NCBI GenBank assembly: GCA_032718475.1
Contig: JAUCBJ010001518.1
Span: 1 to 38,818 of the forward strand
DNA length: 38,818 bases
Direction: 5' to 3'
DNA from: Nemertoderma westbladi
Taxonomy: Eukaryota; Xenacoelomorpha; Nemertodermatida; Nemertodermatidae
In this document: piece by piece, positions 23,000 to 34,332 of the stretch
Layout: the number at the start of each line of letters is the position of its first letter
Position numbering within the stretch: position 1 is the first letter of the stretch
Made by a program: the position numbers and the translations under genes
Notes under the pieces: model-generated
What the model was told of the DNA's origin: nothing
Seen by the model: the letters and a program-made list of their open reading frames with translations, nothing else
The model's database searches: none

Positions 23000-24128
23000 T
23001 GTAAAAGCTTTTGCGGATATAACAGGTCATTTTTCTCCGCAATATACTGTGTAGGTGTTTTAGCGGACATAACAAGCCATTTTCTCCGCAATGTACTGTG
23101 TGGGTATTTTAGCGGACATAACAAGCCATTTTATGCCGCAATGCGCTAATACTCTAAATAGATTGTAGTTCAGATGACGAAATCTGTCAGCTGATTTACT
23201 GTCGATGTGGAACCTCTTTGTTCAGCTCGCTCAGCCCATCAGAGCGATTTTCATTTTATCTTGCACAGAGGCCTACGGAAAACCGCGCAATGCATTACGG
23301 TCTTTGTTTACCTTTCTGAGCGAGAACAACTGCTTGGAAATTCTTCTGTACTTCTGTGTTAGAAGTTTCAGACTTTGGCCAACATTAGACGGCTTTGATT
23401 ACAAGAACGTAAATCTATTATCAAACCAAAGTACGGTCACACATCTGACCTGAAACATTGCTGTATAATAAAACTGCATTATTTTACTGTCTGTTATTAA
23501 TTGTTATATGTTGATGGATATGTTGTTATATTTGGAGAATACCGATAAATAATCATAAAACCCCAATCTTCTTGATTACTGAAGGTAAGAGGGACCGGTT
23601 ACCAGTAGCAATCGCGACTTACATTACAGTGGTTTTAGTGTGCATTAAATGCTATTTCATAATCCCTACATGTGTCAGTTGCTATCCTCCTTAAATATGG
23701 TTAAATTCAGTGACGATCGGCAGATCAGTGTGCAGCAGTGTGACAGATAATAAAGCATCTCCTAAAGAATGCGCTATTTACGAAAATCAGTAGCCATCTC
23801 GTTGTGTTTAGTGTAAGTGATAACTCTGTTTTATACTTAAAGCGCCACGTCCTAAAGGAACTGTTAATATTTCCCCGAAAGTGAATAATATTGTCAGAGA
23901 TTATATAGTAACGATCAATCGAATAATACAGTAGGTCTGCAACGCAATAACTTCAAAGCACCCGAATCCAGTCTCCCTTAACTGTGGGTGAATGATCGCG
24001 CATAGACTGGCTTCGGCTAATGTTACTTCATGTGCACTAAATAATTGTTATAGGCTAAAGTCTATTTATAAACAAGAGGACACCTAAAATTGGCAGGTTA
24101 AACTGCTAAAGGTCTGAAAGCGCGAACA
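23000..24128 (+). repeat. 5' LTR of the BEL/Pao element
   Basis: Begins TGTAAAAGC and ends GCGAACA. It matches the 3' LTR except for about 14 substitutions and one 20-bp indel near 23735. It contains three tandem units of about 50 bases starting GCGGAYATAACA (23013, 23063, 23112), an AATAAA at 23467-23472 and another at about 23748. The CCAAT box present in the 3' LTR is changed to CCCAT here (about 23235). An 82-codon frame (23205-23453) is open in both LTRs but has no recognised domain. Confidence 0.93.
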
Positions 24129-26180
24129 ATAATAGATTTTTAGTTTCTTTATTGCACCGTAGGCAATAAAGTCGACTGTACCGGTCGGACGGTAACCTGT
24201 AGGCCTAACTACCTAACCACCCGTACCGGTACTTACCGGTACCAGTATTATTTCGATTGTGATATTGTATATTGGTAGGCTGTTTAAGAGATTAGGGACT
24301 GTACACCCCTTGTTTTTTTAGAGCTTATTTATTTCTGTCAGTTTTATTTATTTGTAAGTGTAATATTGAGCAGAAGGCGTGTAAGCCCGCTCAAATTGTA
24401 CAAATAATTTGTAGGCTGGATTGTTGTCTGACTGTTGTTGGGTCTGAAGAGATTGCAGTATGTGTAGAGTGTATGTCCGATAAAGTACTAGTTAGGAAGG
24501 TGGGGGGGGCATCCAGTGCTGTAAGGTAAATCTCCCCCGAAAGAATAAGTCGTACTACTCGGTTAGAACGCATACTAACTAACCATTTCGGAGTCTGCAT
24601 ATACTGTAGTTTATTTAGGCTTGCCAGTAGTCTGCCAGCATTTGGTCTGTATTTTGTTTGTGTAGTCTGCAAGGGTAGCGTAATATTTATTATTCAGAGT
24701 CTATGCAAGTATTCGCAACCTACATAACTCCCCAAGTTTATTCCTACAGTAATTGTGCTTGTTATACATACCGTTATAGTTAAATTAACCCCGGTACTAC
24801 ATCAGGGCTGCTTGGTGTAGGTAAAGACTGGTGATTTTATGCTCTAGTCACTCCAGCAGATACCGTGGTTCTTTTAGCTGTACAAGTATATTTAACTGCT
24901 GGTTATTTGTTGTATAAGTACTTGTACCTAATTTAGGGTTTAGTGTACAGTACTTTCCGAAGGTAATTAGTGTGTAGGCAGTATATTTGTGTTGTAAAGT
25001 GGTTAATAGGCACGTTAGCTCTGGTTGGCTGCGGTAATTAACTTCTAGGTAAGGACACTCCGGGTACATAACGTAGTACTTATAGAGCTGTAGAGCTAAA
25101 GACTATAAGTCGTCAGACGGTGGTATTTTCTTATCTAGACAACGCAATTTATTTACTACTGCTTAATTATTTTCAAATACCGTAGTATCCTGTCCGTTTG
25201 TAAGAACCAGAAATTCTAACCCCTTGTTAGATCGGTTTGTAAATTTCCTGCAAAATTACCCTAAAATTTGTACGTGTAACTTTTGTGTTTATTTAGAGAT
25301 TGTAATCTCACATAGTAACTGTACGTAAATTGTAGTGATAAGTAACTTAGTAAAGTAGAATTATTTGTTTTAGTGTCCAACAAGTATCACTCCACTGAGA
25401 GCGTTCAGCTTCTGTGTAGTGACTCCTCACCAGAAATAATAACATTTATTTCAACCATTGACGAAAACCCTTGTACGGGTATATATAAACATATTATAAA
25501 TCAACTCAAACCGATTTATAAAATAGTAGGCCTGTTATACATCAATTAGGTCTTAACATCAGTTGAGCTACTGCTTAATAACAGTAATAAAGTAAAGGAA
25601 AGTAACCCTAAAATTCAGAAATTCAGTTATTCTAAAATAATTGACATTAATTGATATAATTGACCGGTATTTATAGTAGGCTTATTATATTTATTTCTAT
25701 AAATTAAGCTGAAATTATATACTGGTATTCTGTAATTAATTCTAGTCTATAATCATACTATATATACTATAAGTGTATGCTGTATACCGGTATTTATAGC
25801 AGGCTTATTATATTTATTTCTATAAATTAAGCTGAAATTATATACCGGTATTCTGTAATTAATTCTAGTCTATAATCATACTTATATATACTATAAGTGT
25901 ATGCTGTATACCGGTGTTTACGGTAGGCTTATTATATATATTTCTATATATTTATGCTTAAATTATATACCGGTATTCTGTGACTAATCAATCCTAGTCT
26001 GCAATAATACTTATATATATTATAAGTGTATACCGGTATCCTAATATATTATATATATATATCGCGTTACATTGAGTAACGATATCGGTAATTAATTACT
26101 AGGCTTACAGTTGATACTGAATTACTAGACTTGCTTTAACTGTCGTTATAGTAGTAGGCATTCAACTGTACAATTAAACA
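24129..26180 (+). other. Long 5' leader of the BEL/Pao element
   Basis: About 2 kb without a recognisable gene between the LTR and gag. The bases directly after the LTR (ATAATAGATT) do not look like a tRNA-derived primer-binding site; no TGG follows within 30 bases. Several ACCGGTA words cluster at about 24178-24245. It contains the 123-bp triple repeat at 25663-26037. Confidence 0.6.
25663..26037. repeat. Three tandem copies of a 123-bp unit
   Basis: Units begin ACCGGTATTTATAG at 25663, 25786 and 25910, and the array ends near 26037 with a fourth partial start at 26032. The first two are almost identical; the third is diverged. It lies about 150 bases before the gag start, a plausible place for a promoter, packaging or translation element, though function is not shown. 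Confidence 0.9.
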
Positions 26181-26409
26181 ATGGCTGACACAAAGCAAAC
26201 TCTGTCAGATAGTCTCCTAGAAAGAACAGTATGCTACCGAACATTTGAGACCAAAGTTCAAGTCCCCTCCTACTGTAAGAAAAGTCATCCCTCCAGTAGT
26301 AGTATCAGACCCTAGGCTAGTAAAGCACCGTAGGTCTATCATAGGCACTCGGGCTCAAGTCAAGCGGGACCAAGAGGCAGCTGTTAAACAGCAGCAACAT
26401 CCGAACTGA

Positions 26410-27273
26410 GAACTTATTTCTCAGCGGCCCGATAGCTCCGGTAGTTCAGATACTGTAGAGTTGACACCCGAGCGCGGAGCAAAGATGGCAGAAGCAGTTT
26501 ATTCGGATCCACTTCTCATACTTCCTGAAGCCGTACTCACTAGGGTATTGATTGCGGTGGAGGAACATCAAGTCGATTGGGCGAGAAGTAAGCAATCGAC
26601 CAAGGACAGTTATGTGGGATACACGATGGAGGAACTGAAGTCTATTGTCGAGACGCAATGGAACTTCCCCGGACCCGGATTCCCGTTTAACTTATCGGAA
26701 GCTGCCTGGGAGGACTTATACAGGATGGGAGTGGTAAAGGACACTAGAGATCCAGCTGTGTGGAAGAGGTCGGCAGCAGGATATGTACAGGGATTCTTCA
26801 GCTCTTTGGAGCGATTAGAGGAACAACTGTTTCAACAACCCCAAGGACCTCAAGAGCAGGGAGAGCTGCTTTATCAAGTTCGAGAACGAATCCTAAGAAT
26901 CAGACTAATCCTTTCGGCCTTTGAGGAAGCCTCGAAGAGAAGCCAAGACACGTCGTTGCAAGTTACCGTAAAGACTTGGTTCCAACGGGTGAGTCTTAAA
27001 GTCCAAGGAACATCCCAATGGAAAATTCAGCTAACTGAGTGCTCAACCCACGGAGAATCAACAGACGCTACCTTTTCTCAAGTGGAAAGCGAAGCGACAT
27101 TGGAGAAACCTCAGAAGAAGGACGCTATTGACATCTATCTGTCGGACTATCAACGATTTATAGGTGACAAAGAGTTGAGGAGACAGCTAGCTGGACTTCA
27201 CCCTACTAGTGAAGGAGCCAAGTTTGTGTTGGACTCATTAGATGCGGAAATGTTAGCCGCGGACACGAGCTAA
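26410..27273 (+). CDS. gag N-terminal region (open stretch)
   Basis: This continues the frame that begins near 26245 and is interrupted by a TGA at 26407-26409; an ATG occurs at 26485. The roughly 265 residues are charged and mostly helical (for example LERLEEQLFQQPQ) with no domain I can name. It ends at a TAA (27271-27273), but the protein evidently continues one frame over from about 27270 (AKFDESIRIARVQEEQLKKK). It is an N-terminal extension ahead of the DUF1759-like part. Structural gag function is inferred from position. Confidence 0.65.
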   Translation, partial: ELISQRPDSSGSSDTVELTPERGAKMAEAVYSDPLLILPEAVLTRVLIAVEEHQVDWARSKQSTKDSYVGYTMEELKSIVETQWNFPGPGFPFNLSEAAWEDLYRMGVVKDTRDPAVWKRSAAGYVQGFFSSLERLEEQLFQQPQGPQEQGELLYQVRERILRIRLILSAFEEASKRSQDTSLQVTVKTWFQRVSLKVQGTSQWKIQLTECSTHGESTDATFSQVESEATLEKPQKKDAIDIYLSDYQRFIGDKELRRQLAGLHPTSEGAKFVLDSLDAEMLAADTS

Positions 27274-29380
27274 ATTTGATGAAAGCATCCGCATCGCTAG
27301 GGTCCAAGAAGAACAGTTGAAGAAAAAACGAATAGAAGACAGAAAGACAGCCGCAGCGGCAGCGGCAGAAGTTGAAAGAAAAGCGGCAGCTGCAGTGGCA
27401 GCGGCAGCTGCAGTGGCAGAGGCTGAAAGAAAAGCGGCAGCTGCAGAAGTTGAAAGAAAAGCGGCAGTGGCAGCGGCAGAGGCAGAGGCTGAAAGAAAAG
27501 CGGCAGCGGCAGAGGCAGAGGCTGAAAGAAAGGTAGCAGCGGCAGAAGCGGAAAGAAAAGTGGCAGAGACAGTGGTAGAAGCAGAATGGAGGGCATCTGA
27601 AGAGACAACCCAACTAGAGTTGGAAAATCTTCAAGAGAAGCAAGACTACATAGATAAACAGAGAACAGCTAGTCAGATGCAGATGATAAGTCGATCTACT
27701 CCCAAGAGGCAGGGATTTACATCATCTGATGAAGGCGATACAACAGATCCTGAAGGCGGAGGAAATAGATCTCGTTCCAGCAGGCGTAGAAGAACGCCCC
27801 ACCGTCAGAAATTGCCTAATTTGCCCCCAGCTGTGAGAAGGCAACTAGCTAGTGTAGACTTAGGTAGTCCAGAACCCACAGACCAAATTATTAGAGTAGA
27901 AAGACTCCCTACTATAGTAGATGAGCCTGAAATAATTGGGCCTGTGCTCGAAGCCACCCCTTCTGTGATAGAGACACCTGTACTTCCAGAACCTAACTCT
28001 AAATTCCCTTTGCACAGTACTAAACTACCTGTGCCCAGTAGAATAGCACCAGAATCAGTCCCAGTCTTGGACGCCGAGCGAGACATCAACGATTTATCGC
28101 CCGTCATCCCTCGTTTACCCGCTACTATGTTGGCGGCTCCCGCTTCGGCGGTCGAGTGGGTGGATGAGGGACGGCGGGGGATGGATCTCCTGCTCGGACA
28201 ATTGGAGGAACAGCGCTTGCGTTCCTCCCAGCAGGTCCGAGAGATGGAAGGGACTGTTCAACTGTTAAAGGGAACAGTAAGAGAAGGTAGGTTAGAGTTG
28301 CAAGAAGTGCAGCAGAGTATCGCGTTAGAACGCGATAAACTAGTAAATATACAAAGGGGTATACCACCACCCCCTGTAACAATGTGTCAACCTGTTAGGT
28401 GTGAAGTATTTCATGCGCAAGGTGTGGAGCCTACATGCATCTATACTGCTAGTGAAGTAGAAACTCCTATAGTAAACCCTATTAAGGGTAATTATAAACC
28501 TGTTGATAATGATATTCCATATAGAACTGATCATAATCCTCGAAATTTATATACCGATAACTCGATATTAAATAATACGATGGCCCAAGAAAGTTTTACG
28601 CGTCAAATGGCTAGAACCGAAGCCCGTCAAGCGGTAAAGGTGGGAGAGATCATCAAGTTCAACGGAGATGAGATGAAATGGTTACCTTTTAATGAATACT
28701 ATAAAGATAACATACAGAACTCTGTGCTATCTAACGGAGAGAAACTTAGATTCCTCATCGAGTGCTTGGCAGGATCTCCCAAGTTAATGGCATTAAAGTT
28801 TATTGGTCATCCAGATGGATTAAGACAAGTTTGGGATACACTAAACATCAGGTATGGTAATAGGACTAACATAGCTAGGTATTTGTATGCGAAATTGGTA
28901 GCGCCCCGAAAGTTTCTTAGCAGCGGGATTATAGAATTTTCCGATGAGATCCAAGAGATCTGTAGACAATTAGATTGGCTAGGTAAGTCTCATGAATATC
29001 AGAGTTCTATGGTTATTGGAGCTGTAGCATCTACCTTGCCAAAGGGTGGAGTGGGTACTCGTTGGGACAAAAGAGTTCTATATATGATGGAACAACAACA
29101 AAGAGACCCTACCATGGCTGATCTCATGTCATTCTTAAATGGAGAGGTAAAATTACAGCTCCTAAAGCAGTCCCGAGAGAAGACACCGGAAAATAAGGTG
29201 AGTGAAAAACCCGTTTCTAGGAGAAAGGTAACACCAGTGTGTTATACAGACGACGGCGAAAGCCAAACCTCTCAAGAGGAGAACAGCGGGAAAGACACCG
29301 AAAGATCTTACTATGTCAACAAAGCACCTAAAGACGTAAGTAAATTAAGTCTCGAACCAGTGATAGGAGAGAACAGGTAA
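27274..29380 (+). CDS. gag central region: Ala/Glu coiled coil and DUF1759-like domain
   Basis: The first part (about 27317-27600) encodes an Ala/Glu/Lys/Arg-rich segment with repeated ERKAAAAEAEAE words, a strong predicted coiled coil. A Ser/Arg-rich stretch follows (SRSSRRRRTPHRQK). From about 28610 to 29180 comes the DUF1759-like retroelement gag domain, including IIKFNGDEMKWLPF, LIECLAGSPK and YLYAKLVAP. This domain is typical of BEL/Pao. The stretch stops at TAA 29378-29380, with the zinc knuckles resuming in another frame. Confidence 0.85.
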
Positions 29381-29705
29381 CAAAAACTCCTCCTACGTCT
29401 CCTAAGAGAATTCATGGAAGAAAGCCCGAGGAAAGAACGAGTGTGCACAACACTACCCAAGGTAAAGTAAGTAACATCAAACCAAAATGTGCATTGTGCG
29501 ATGGGCCCCATCGTTTAAGTGTGTGTGATGAATTCTTAAAGAAATCCTTAAAGGATAGACGCGAAGTCATGTGGGATAAGCGGTTGTGTTATAATTGTCT
29601 CAGACAAGGACACCAACGGCGAACCTGTTACTCCGACGCGAGGTGTGCTAAGTGCGGCGCGAAACATCATATCTTGCTGCACACCAATTTGAAAGAAACA
29701 GCCTG
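29376..29705 (+). CDS. gag zinc knuckles
   Basis: Three Cys/His motifs lie close together: CALCDGPHRLSVC, the classical CYNCLRQGHQRRTC (C-x2-C-x4-H-x4-C) and CAKCGAKHHILLH. This triple arrangement is typical of BEL/Pao polyproteins between the DUF1759 region and the protease, and should bind the element's RNA. The frame ends at TGA 29703-29705, with a shift just before it. Confidence 0.88.
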
Positions 29706-31319
29706 AGTCAGGTAAGTGAGTCCGAACTACATGTCCAATTCAGTGATGTGAACGACACTGACCACAGCTCTGAGATGGAAGGATTTTACACAGACGAATT
29801 CTCCGACGAAAACGAATCCTGTTATCTGATAAACACCGCGGTGTACCGAGCGCTTACGTATGAGACTGAAACCGATAACGAAGCGCACCCGGTTATTCCT
29901 GACCGACAACCATCTTGGAAAGCGCCAACTTCCAACATCGGAATCCGGGAATTCCCCGTAGTTCAGCTAAGAGTCCATGGATCAAGTAAGAGTTTTGTCA
30001 ACGCCCTCCTGGACTCCGGCAGCACAGGAACATTCATCGACAAAGAACTAGCCGAAGACATCTTTGCAGGACAACCCAAGTTCCGAACTAAGTTGAACCT
30101 TTCAGGAATTATGCAGGTTTGGAAATCTACAGTAGCTACAGACTACTATGTAGGTGCGTTGTCCACTCCCCAGGACAAACTAGGAGAACACAGCATAAGG
30201 TCAGTAAAAATGGTGGCGATAAAGAACTTTGCTACCAGCCAAGTAGAACCTTACAACTGGGATGAAGACGATTTTACCCAGCAACATAATATCCCTAGAT
30301 TCAACACCGACTACCCAGGGGTGCAAATATTGATCGGCCAAAATGCGCATGAGGCGCTTGAGACATTAGAGAAACGACCTGCTCGACCGCAACCATTGCA
30401 AACCTATGCGGGAAGAACTAGAGTAGGTTGGTACTTCACTGGACCTTCCCGTAGAACGCTCATGGAAAGATTACCCACTGAACAAATACATCAGGTGAGT
30501 GAATGGGAAGAAGAAATCAGTGAGGGAGAGATCACACCTGAGGCAACACCATACTCCTCAGATAACGACGATATTACCCAACTATTTGATGAGGAAAATA
30601 CAATCGACCTCCTCACTGAAAGTGAAGCTTGGAGAAACCAAGTGCACCTTTGCCATCTCATCCATCATGGCGGACAACTCGACAACAACGATGAGCTAAA
30701 TGAGGTGATAGATCGACACAACGCTAAGATTCGCGACGAACACGCCGTACGATTCTTTACTGAAGAAGCTGTAGAGCCTAATTCCTACGACAAAGCACTA
30801 TTGGTCGAGGAGGAAAGAGCCAAGCAGATCCAGGAAACGACTACATGTTTCCTTAGAGATCAAGGTATGTATGAGATTGGTCTGCCATTCCGAAGGCGAG
30901 AACCCAACTTTATAAATAACCGACCCTTGGTGGAGAAAAGAATCGCGCAACTACATCGGCGCCTTATGGCAAATGCTTCAGCTAAAGAGATGTACAAGAC
31001 CCAGCTGAAGAAATTCATCGATAAGGGATATGCGGAGCGAGTACCGGAAGAAACACCCATAACTGAGAGAACGTATTATCTAACCCATCATTACGTTCCC
31101 AAACCCGGTAAACCCAACGAAGTCCGGGTAGTATTTGACGGCTCCGCCCTTTACATGGGCCAATCCCTTAACTCTGAGTTGTTGCCGGGACCCAACTTAC
31201 TCCAATCCTTGTTGGGAATACTCTTAAGATTACGGCAATATTCGATCGCCTTCACCTCAGATATAGAAGGCATGTTCTTACAAGTTAAGGCGCTGGATAG
31301 GGATCGAGACAGCCTATGA
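29690..31319 (+). CDS. Aspartic protease and first half of reverse transcriptase
   Basis: LLDSGSTGTFID (about 30006-30042) is the DSG active site of a retropepsin-like protease that would cut the polyprotein. A linker follows, then the RT start: HHYVPKPGKPNEVRVVFDGS and AFTSDIEGMFLQV, the latter holding the first catalytic Asp. The frame is interrupted at TGA 31317-31319 directly before FLWWPEGD, a conserved BEL stretch normally preceded by Arg. A CGA-to-TGA change is the simplest explanation. The downstream frame is the same. Confidence 0.9.
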
Positions 31320-32471
31320 TTTCTGTGGTGGCCTGAAGGAGACCTCAACCAAAAACCGGTGGAGTACTGGATGACCATCCAGGCTTTCGGGATCATCTCG
31401 AGCCCCTCGAACGCCTGTTCAGTAGTGCGCACCACTGCTGATGACAACCGAGACGCCTTCTCTAAAGCGGTTATCGACAACATCAAACGGGATATATACA
31501 TGGACGATAATTTAAAGTCCCTCCCATCGGTGGAAGAAGCCATTGATGTTGCCAAGGGAACGGTAGAGTGTTTGAAATGCGGTGGATTTCGACTAACTAA
31601 ATTCACAAGTAACTCCCGTGAGTTTCTGGAATCGATCACGGTAGAAGACCGAGGAGTTAAAGACCTGGACCTAATCAAGGACGATCTTCCAGAAACCAAG
31701 ACGCTTGGTTTGAAATGGGACACAGAGAGAGATATCCAGTTTTTCCAGTTAAAACAGCGAGATAATCCAGTTCGAACTAAACGGATTTGTCTAAGTATCC
31801 TGAGCACTTATTTCGATCCATTGGGATTTATTAGCCCAGTTATATTGGTTGCTCGGAGCTTAGTGCAACAAATGTGGCTTGAAAACCACTCGTGGGACGA
31901 TCCACTTAAGGGAGAACTACTAAAGAAGTGGATGAAATGGGAAGATTCTCTACCATCCATGGAGAACTTTACGATTTCCCGTTCATATTTTGGTCATGTT
32001 CTCCCCACGTATTCCTATCAACTCCATGTGTTTGGAGACGCCAGCGATATGGGAATAGGTATAGTAGCCTACCTGAGGGTTGAAACTCCGGATGGAATTA
32101 AAGTTGCCTTGGTTACTTCTAAGGCCTTGATAAACAACAAGCTACGAGTTCCTCGAGCGGAGTTAAAGGCAGCTCTATACGCTACAGCCATCGGCCGGAA
32201 TGTCACAAAACAGATCGACTATCCACTGGAGAAAACTGTCTATTGGACTGATGCTTTACTCGTTTTGGAGTATATAACCAATGAAGTCTGTCAGTTCAGC
32301 GTCTTCGTTACCAATAGAGTAGCCATTATACTTAGTCGCACTAGTGTAGATCAATGGAGACATTGCCCTGGGACGATTAATCCAGCCGACATCGCCTCCA
32401 GAGGAGCAACTCCTCAAGAACTGATAGATACTCCGGACTGGTTAGGTGGACCCGACTTCCTAAGTAAATAG
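31320..32471 (+). CDS. Reverse transcriptase (YMDD) and RNase H
   Basis: This continues the previous frame after the TGA. The catalytic YMDD box is at 31498-31509. The RNase H part shows HVFGDASDMGIGI (first Asp), RVPRAELKAAL (Glu), VYWTDALLVLEYI (Asp) and NPADIASRG (last Asp), so all catalytic acids are present. It stops at TAG 32469-32471; the conserved DEWP continuation appears at once in another frame, so about one base has been gained or lost at 32466-32470. Confidence 0.9.
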   Translation, partial: FLWWPEGDLNQKPVEYWMTIQAFGIISSPSNACSVVRTTADDNRDAFSKAVIDNIKRDIYMDDNLKSLPSVEEAIDVAKGTVECLKCGGFRLTKFTSNSREFLESITVEDRGVKDLDLIKDDLPETKTLGLKWDTERDIQFFQLKQRDNPVRTKRICLSILSTYFDPLGFISPVILVARSLVQQMWLENHSWDDPLKGELLKKWMKWEDSLPSMENFTISRSYFGHVLPTYSYQLHVFGDASDMGIGIVAYLRVETPDGIKVALVTSKALINNKLRVPRAELKAALYATAIGRNVTKQIDYPLEKTVYWTDALLVLEYITNEVCQFSVFVTNRVAIILSRTSVDQWRHCPGTINPADIASRGATPQELIDTPDWLGGPDFLSK

Positions 32472-33182
32472 ATGAATGGCCTCCTCATCTCACCACGGCT
32501 GAGATTAGACAAGCCAAGGGAGTGGAGAAAGTCAAACCCAAAACCCGGACGAGTAAATCGAAGTTATTTAAACCCATGATAGATCTGTCTGTACTACACA
32601 TTTCCGGAGACGACCTGAATCTAAACTGTGGATCTAAACTCCCCCGCCACAAATAAGTCTGTTGTGGAAATCAGAGAGAGAGACTGGAAATCTGGAACAC
32701 CAGACGTCTCGCAGGGACTCTCACCTCTCCTGCAGAGAGCGATACATCACTATAGCTCCTGGAATCGGCTTTGTAAGGCCGTCGTATATTTAAAGCGATG
32801 CTTTCATCATCACAACTCCAGGACGAAGATCGCTAGTGATACCGCTCCACTGACATCTGCGAGGTCCATGCTATTAAAGATCTTCCCAAATATAAAATAT
32901 CAGATAGGTTTCTGACGGAGAAGATCAGTTACCAGGAGCATGAAGAAACCAATAAGCAGATACTGAGACTCCTGCAATGCTATGAAGATACCGATAAGTA
33001 TTTCCTGTTGTTGAGAAATCCACAGATGCGCTTAAGGGATCGTTTCTCTAGCACAATGATAGATGGGTTAATACGCGTTGGAGGGAGACTAACTAATGCT
33101 CCATTATCCTTTGACACTAAGTTTCCCATACTCATTAGAAATCTTGAAATACAAATCAAGATGATTTGTAGATGTTCACAGT
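32472..33182 (+). CDS. RNase H-integrase linker (fragmented)
   Basis: Homologous-looking pieces lie in three frames: DEWPPHLTTAEIR right after 32471, SSWNRLCKAVVYLKR at about 32755, and DRFSSTMIDGLIRVGGRLTN at about 33033. The VGGRL block just before the integrase is typical of BEL/Pao. Breaks lie near 32625 (possibly a small duplication of a TCTAAACT word), 32905 and 33166. Confidence 0.7.
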
Positions 33183-34076
33183 AAGCTTTACCATGCTGGT
33201 AGAGAACGAGTTCTTAGCGAAATTCGAACTTGCTATTATTTTCATAAACCCCGTAGAGTTCTGAACCAAGTTCTTAGGAACTGTATACCCTGTAGGAAAG
33301 CATTCAGTAGGCATTTAACACAGCGAGAGGCAGAATTACCTAGGGAACGAGTAAGCTTCTATGAACCACCCTTTACTAATACCGGTGTGGATTTATTTGG
33401 CCCTATTGAAGTATATCGTGCCAGGACTATAGTCAAGCAATGGTGTGTCATCTTTGTCTGTATGACTTGTAGAGCGATCCATCTAGATATGGTGAACGAT
33501 CTATCTACCAACAGCTTCATACTGAGTTTACGCCGACAGATCGCTCGTTTTGGCACTAGCAACACGATGAGATCTGATAAGGGAACAAACTTCACTGGCG
33601 CCAATAATGAGATCAAGGCTTACGTTAGAGATTGGAACCAAAGACAGGTGGACGATCAGCTAAGGGTAACAACATCTAGCTGGACATTCAACGCCGCCGA
33701 CGCCCCTTGGTGGGGAGGAAGTTGGGAGAGATTAATAAGAAGCGTGAAGACCGCATTTCACTTTATAGTGCCGTGCCACGCGTATCTCACCGACGAACTT
33801 TTGCGGACATTAATGGAAGAAATCGCCGCCTATCTTAACGAAAGACCGCTTATGCCAGTCTCATTGAGTCCCGACTCCCTGGAAGCGCTAACACCCGCAC
33901 ACTTCCTACTGAAGAAACCTGTAGCCATGCTCCCACGATCGGAAATCACGGACGGAGACGAATACTGCCGACGAATATCTGCCTATGCTACAACTTCGAA
34001 CCAAGTGGTTTGCGCAGCAAGAAAACATCAGCACCAGAGACATGGTCCTTATTGTGGAATCAGATCTTCCACGTAA
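33169..34076 (+). CDS. Integrase (zinc-binding and catalytic core)
   Basis: The zinc-binding part is His-His-Cys-Cys (two His at about 33175 and 33190, then CIPC). The catalytic acids are Asp in GVDLFGP (33390-33392), Asp in RSDKGTNF (33576-33578) and Glu in WWGGSWERLIRSV (33726-33728), giving D-61-D-49-E spacing. It would insert the cDNA and make the 5-bp target duplication seen here. After EYCRR (about 33973) a helix normally linking to the C-terminal domain seems to be missing, and the frame changes. Confidence 0.9.
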
Positions 34077-34332
34077 GCGGTGGCAGACAGGTCGTATCAT
34101 CGAGACTCATATCTCCGATAATGGTTTAGTGCGATCGGTAGAACTCATCGTCATGCGACATAACTTTAAGAAACCTGGAATTGTATTCGAGACGCAGCAG
34201 CTCAATCGCCCAGTTGGTCGTTTATGTTTACTGGAAAGAGACAGAGAACTATCCGGAAACTATGGAAGGCAAGATACTCTTCCCACGACCACCTCCCTAA
34301 TCCAACAAACATCTAGGGACTCCCCAACGTAA
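33978..34332 (+). CDS. pol C-terminal DUF5641-like domain
   Basis: In a frame different from the integrase core, EYLPMLQLRTKW is followed by STRDMVLIVESDLPRKRWQ and GRIIETH. This matches the SH3-like tail that follows the BEL/Pao integrase. It ends at TAA 34330-34332. Upstream residues of the joining helix are absent. Confidence 0.82.

Larger units (their letters stand above)
26181..34332 (+). pseudogene. Broken gag-pol of the BEL/Pao element
   Basis: The gene starts at ATG 26181 (in-frame TAA two codons upstream) and ends at the TAA at 34330-34332. Domain order is complete but the frame is lost or stopped many times: frameshifts near 26220-26290, 27257-27273, 29375, 29700, 32467, 32625, 32905, 33166 and 33975, and in-frame TGA at 26407 and 31317. 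Each continuation is recognisable in another frame, so these are single-gene lesions and not separate genes. The single-stretch entries below give the surviving parts. Confidence 0.88.

Noticed and set aside
27206-27613. Cys/Phe/Arg-rich minus-strand frame
   Set aside because: Shadow of the Ala/Glu-rich gag repeat on the opposite strand.
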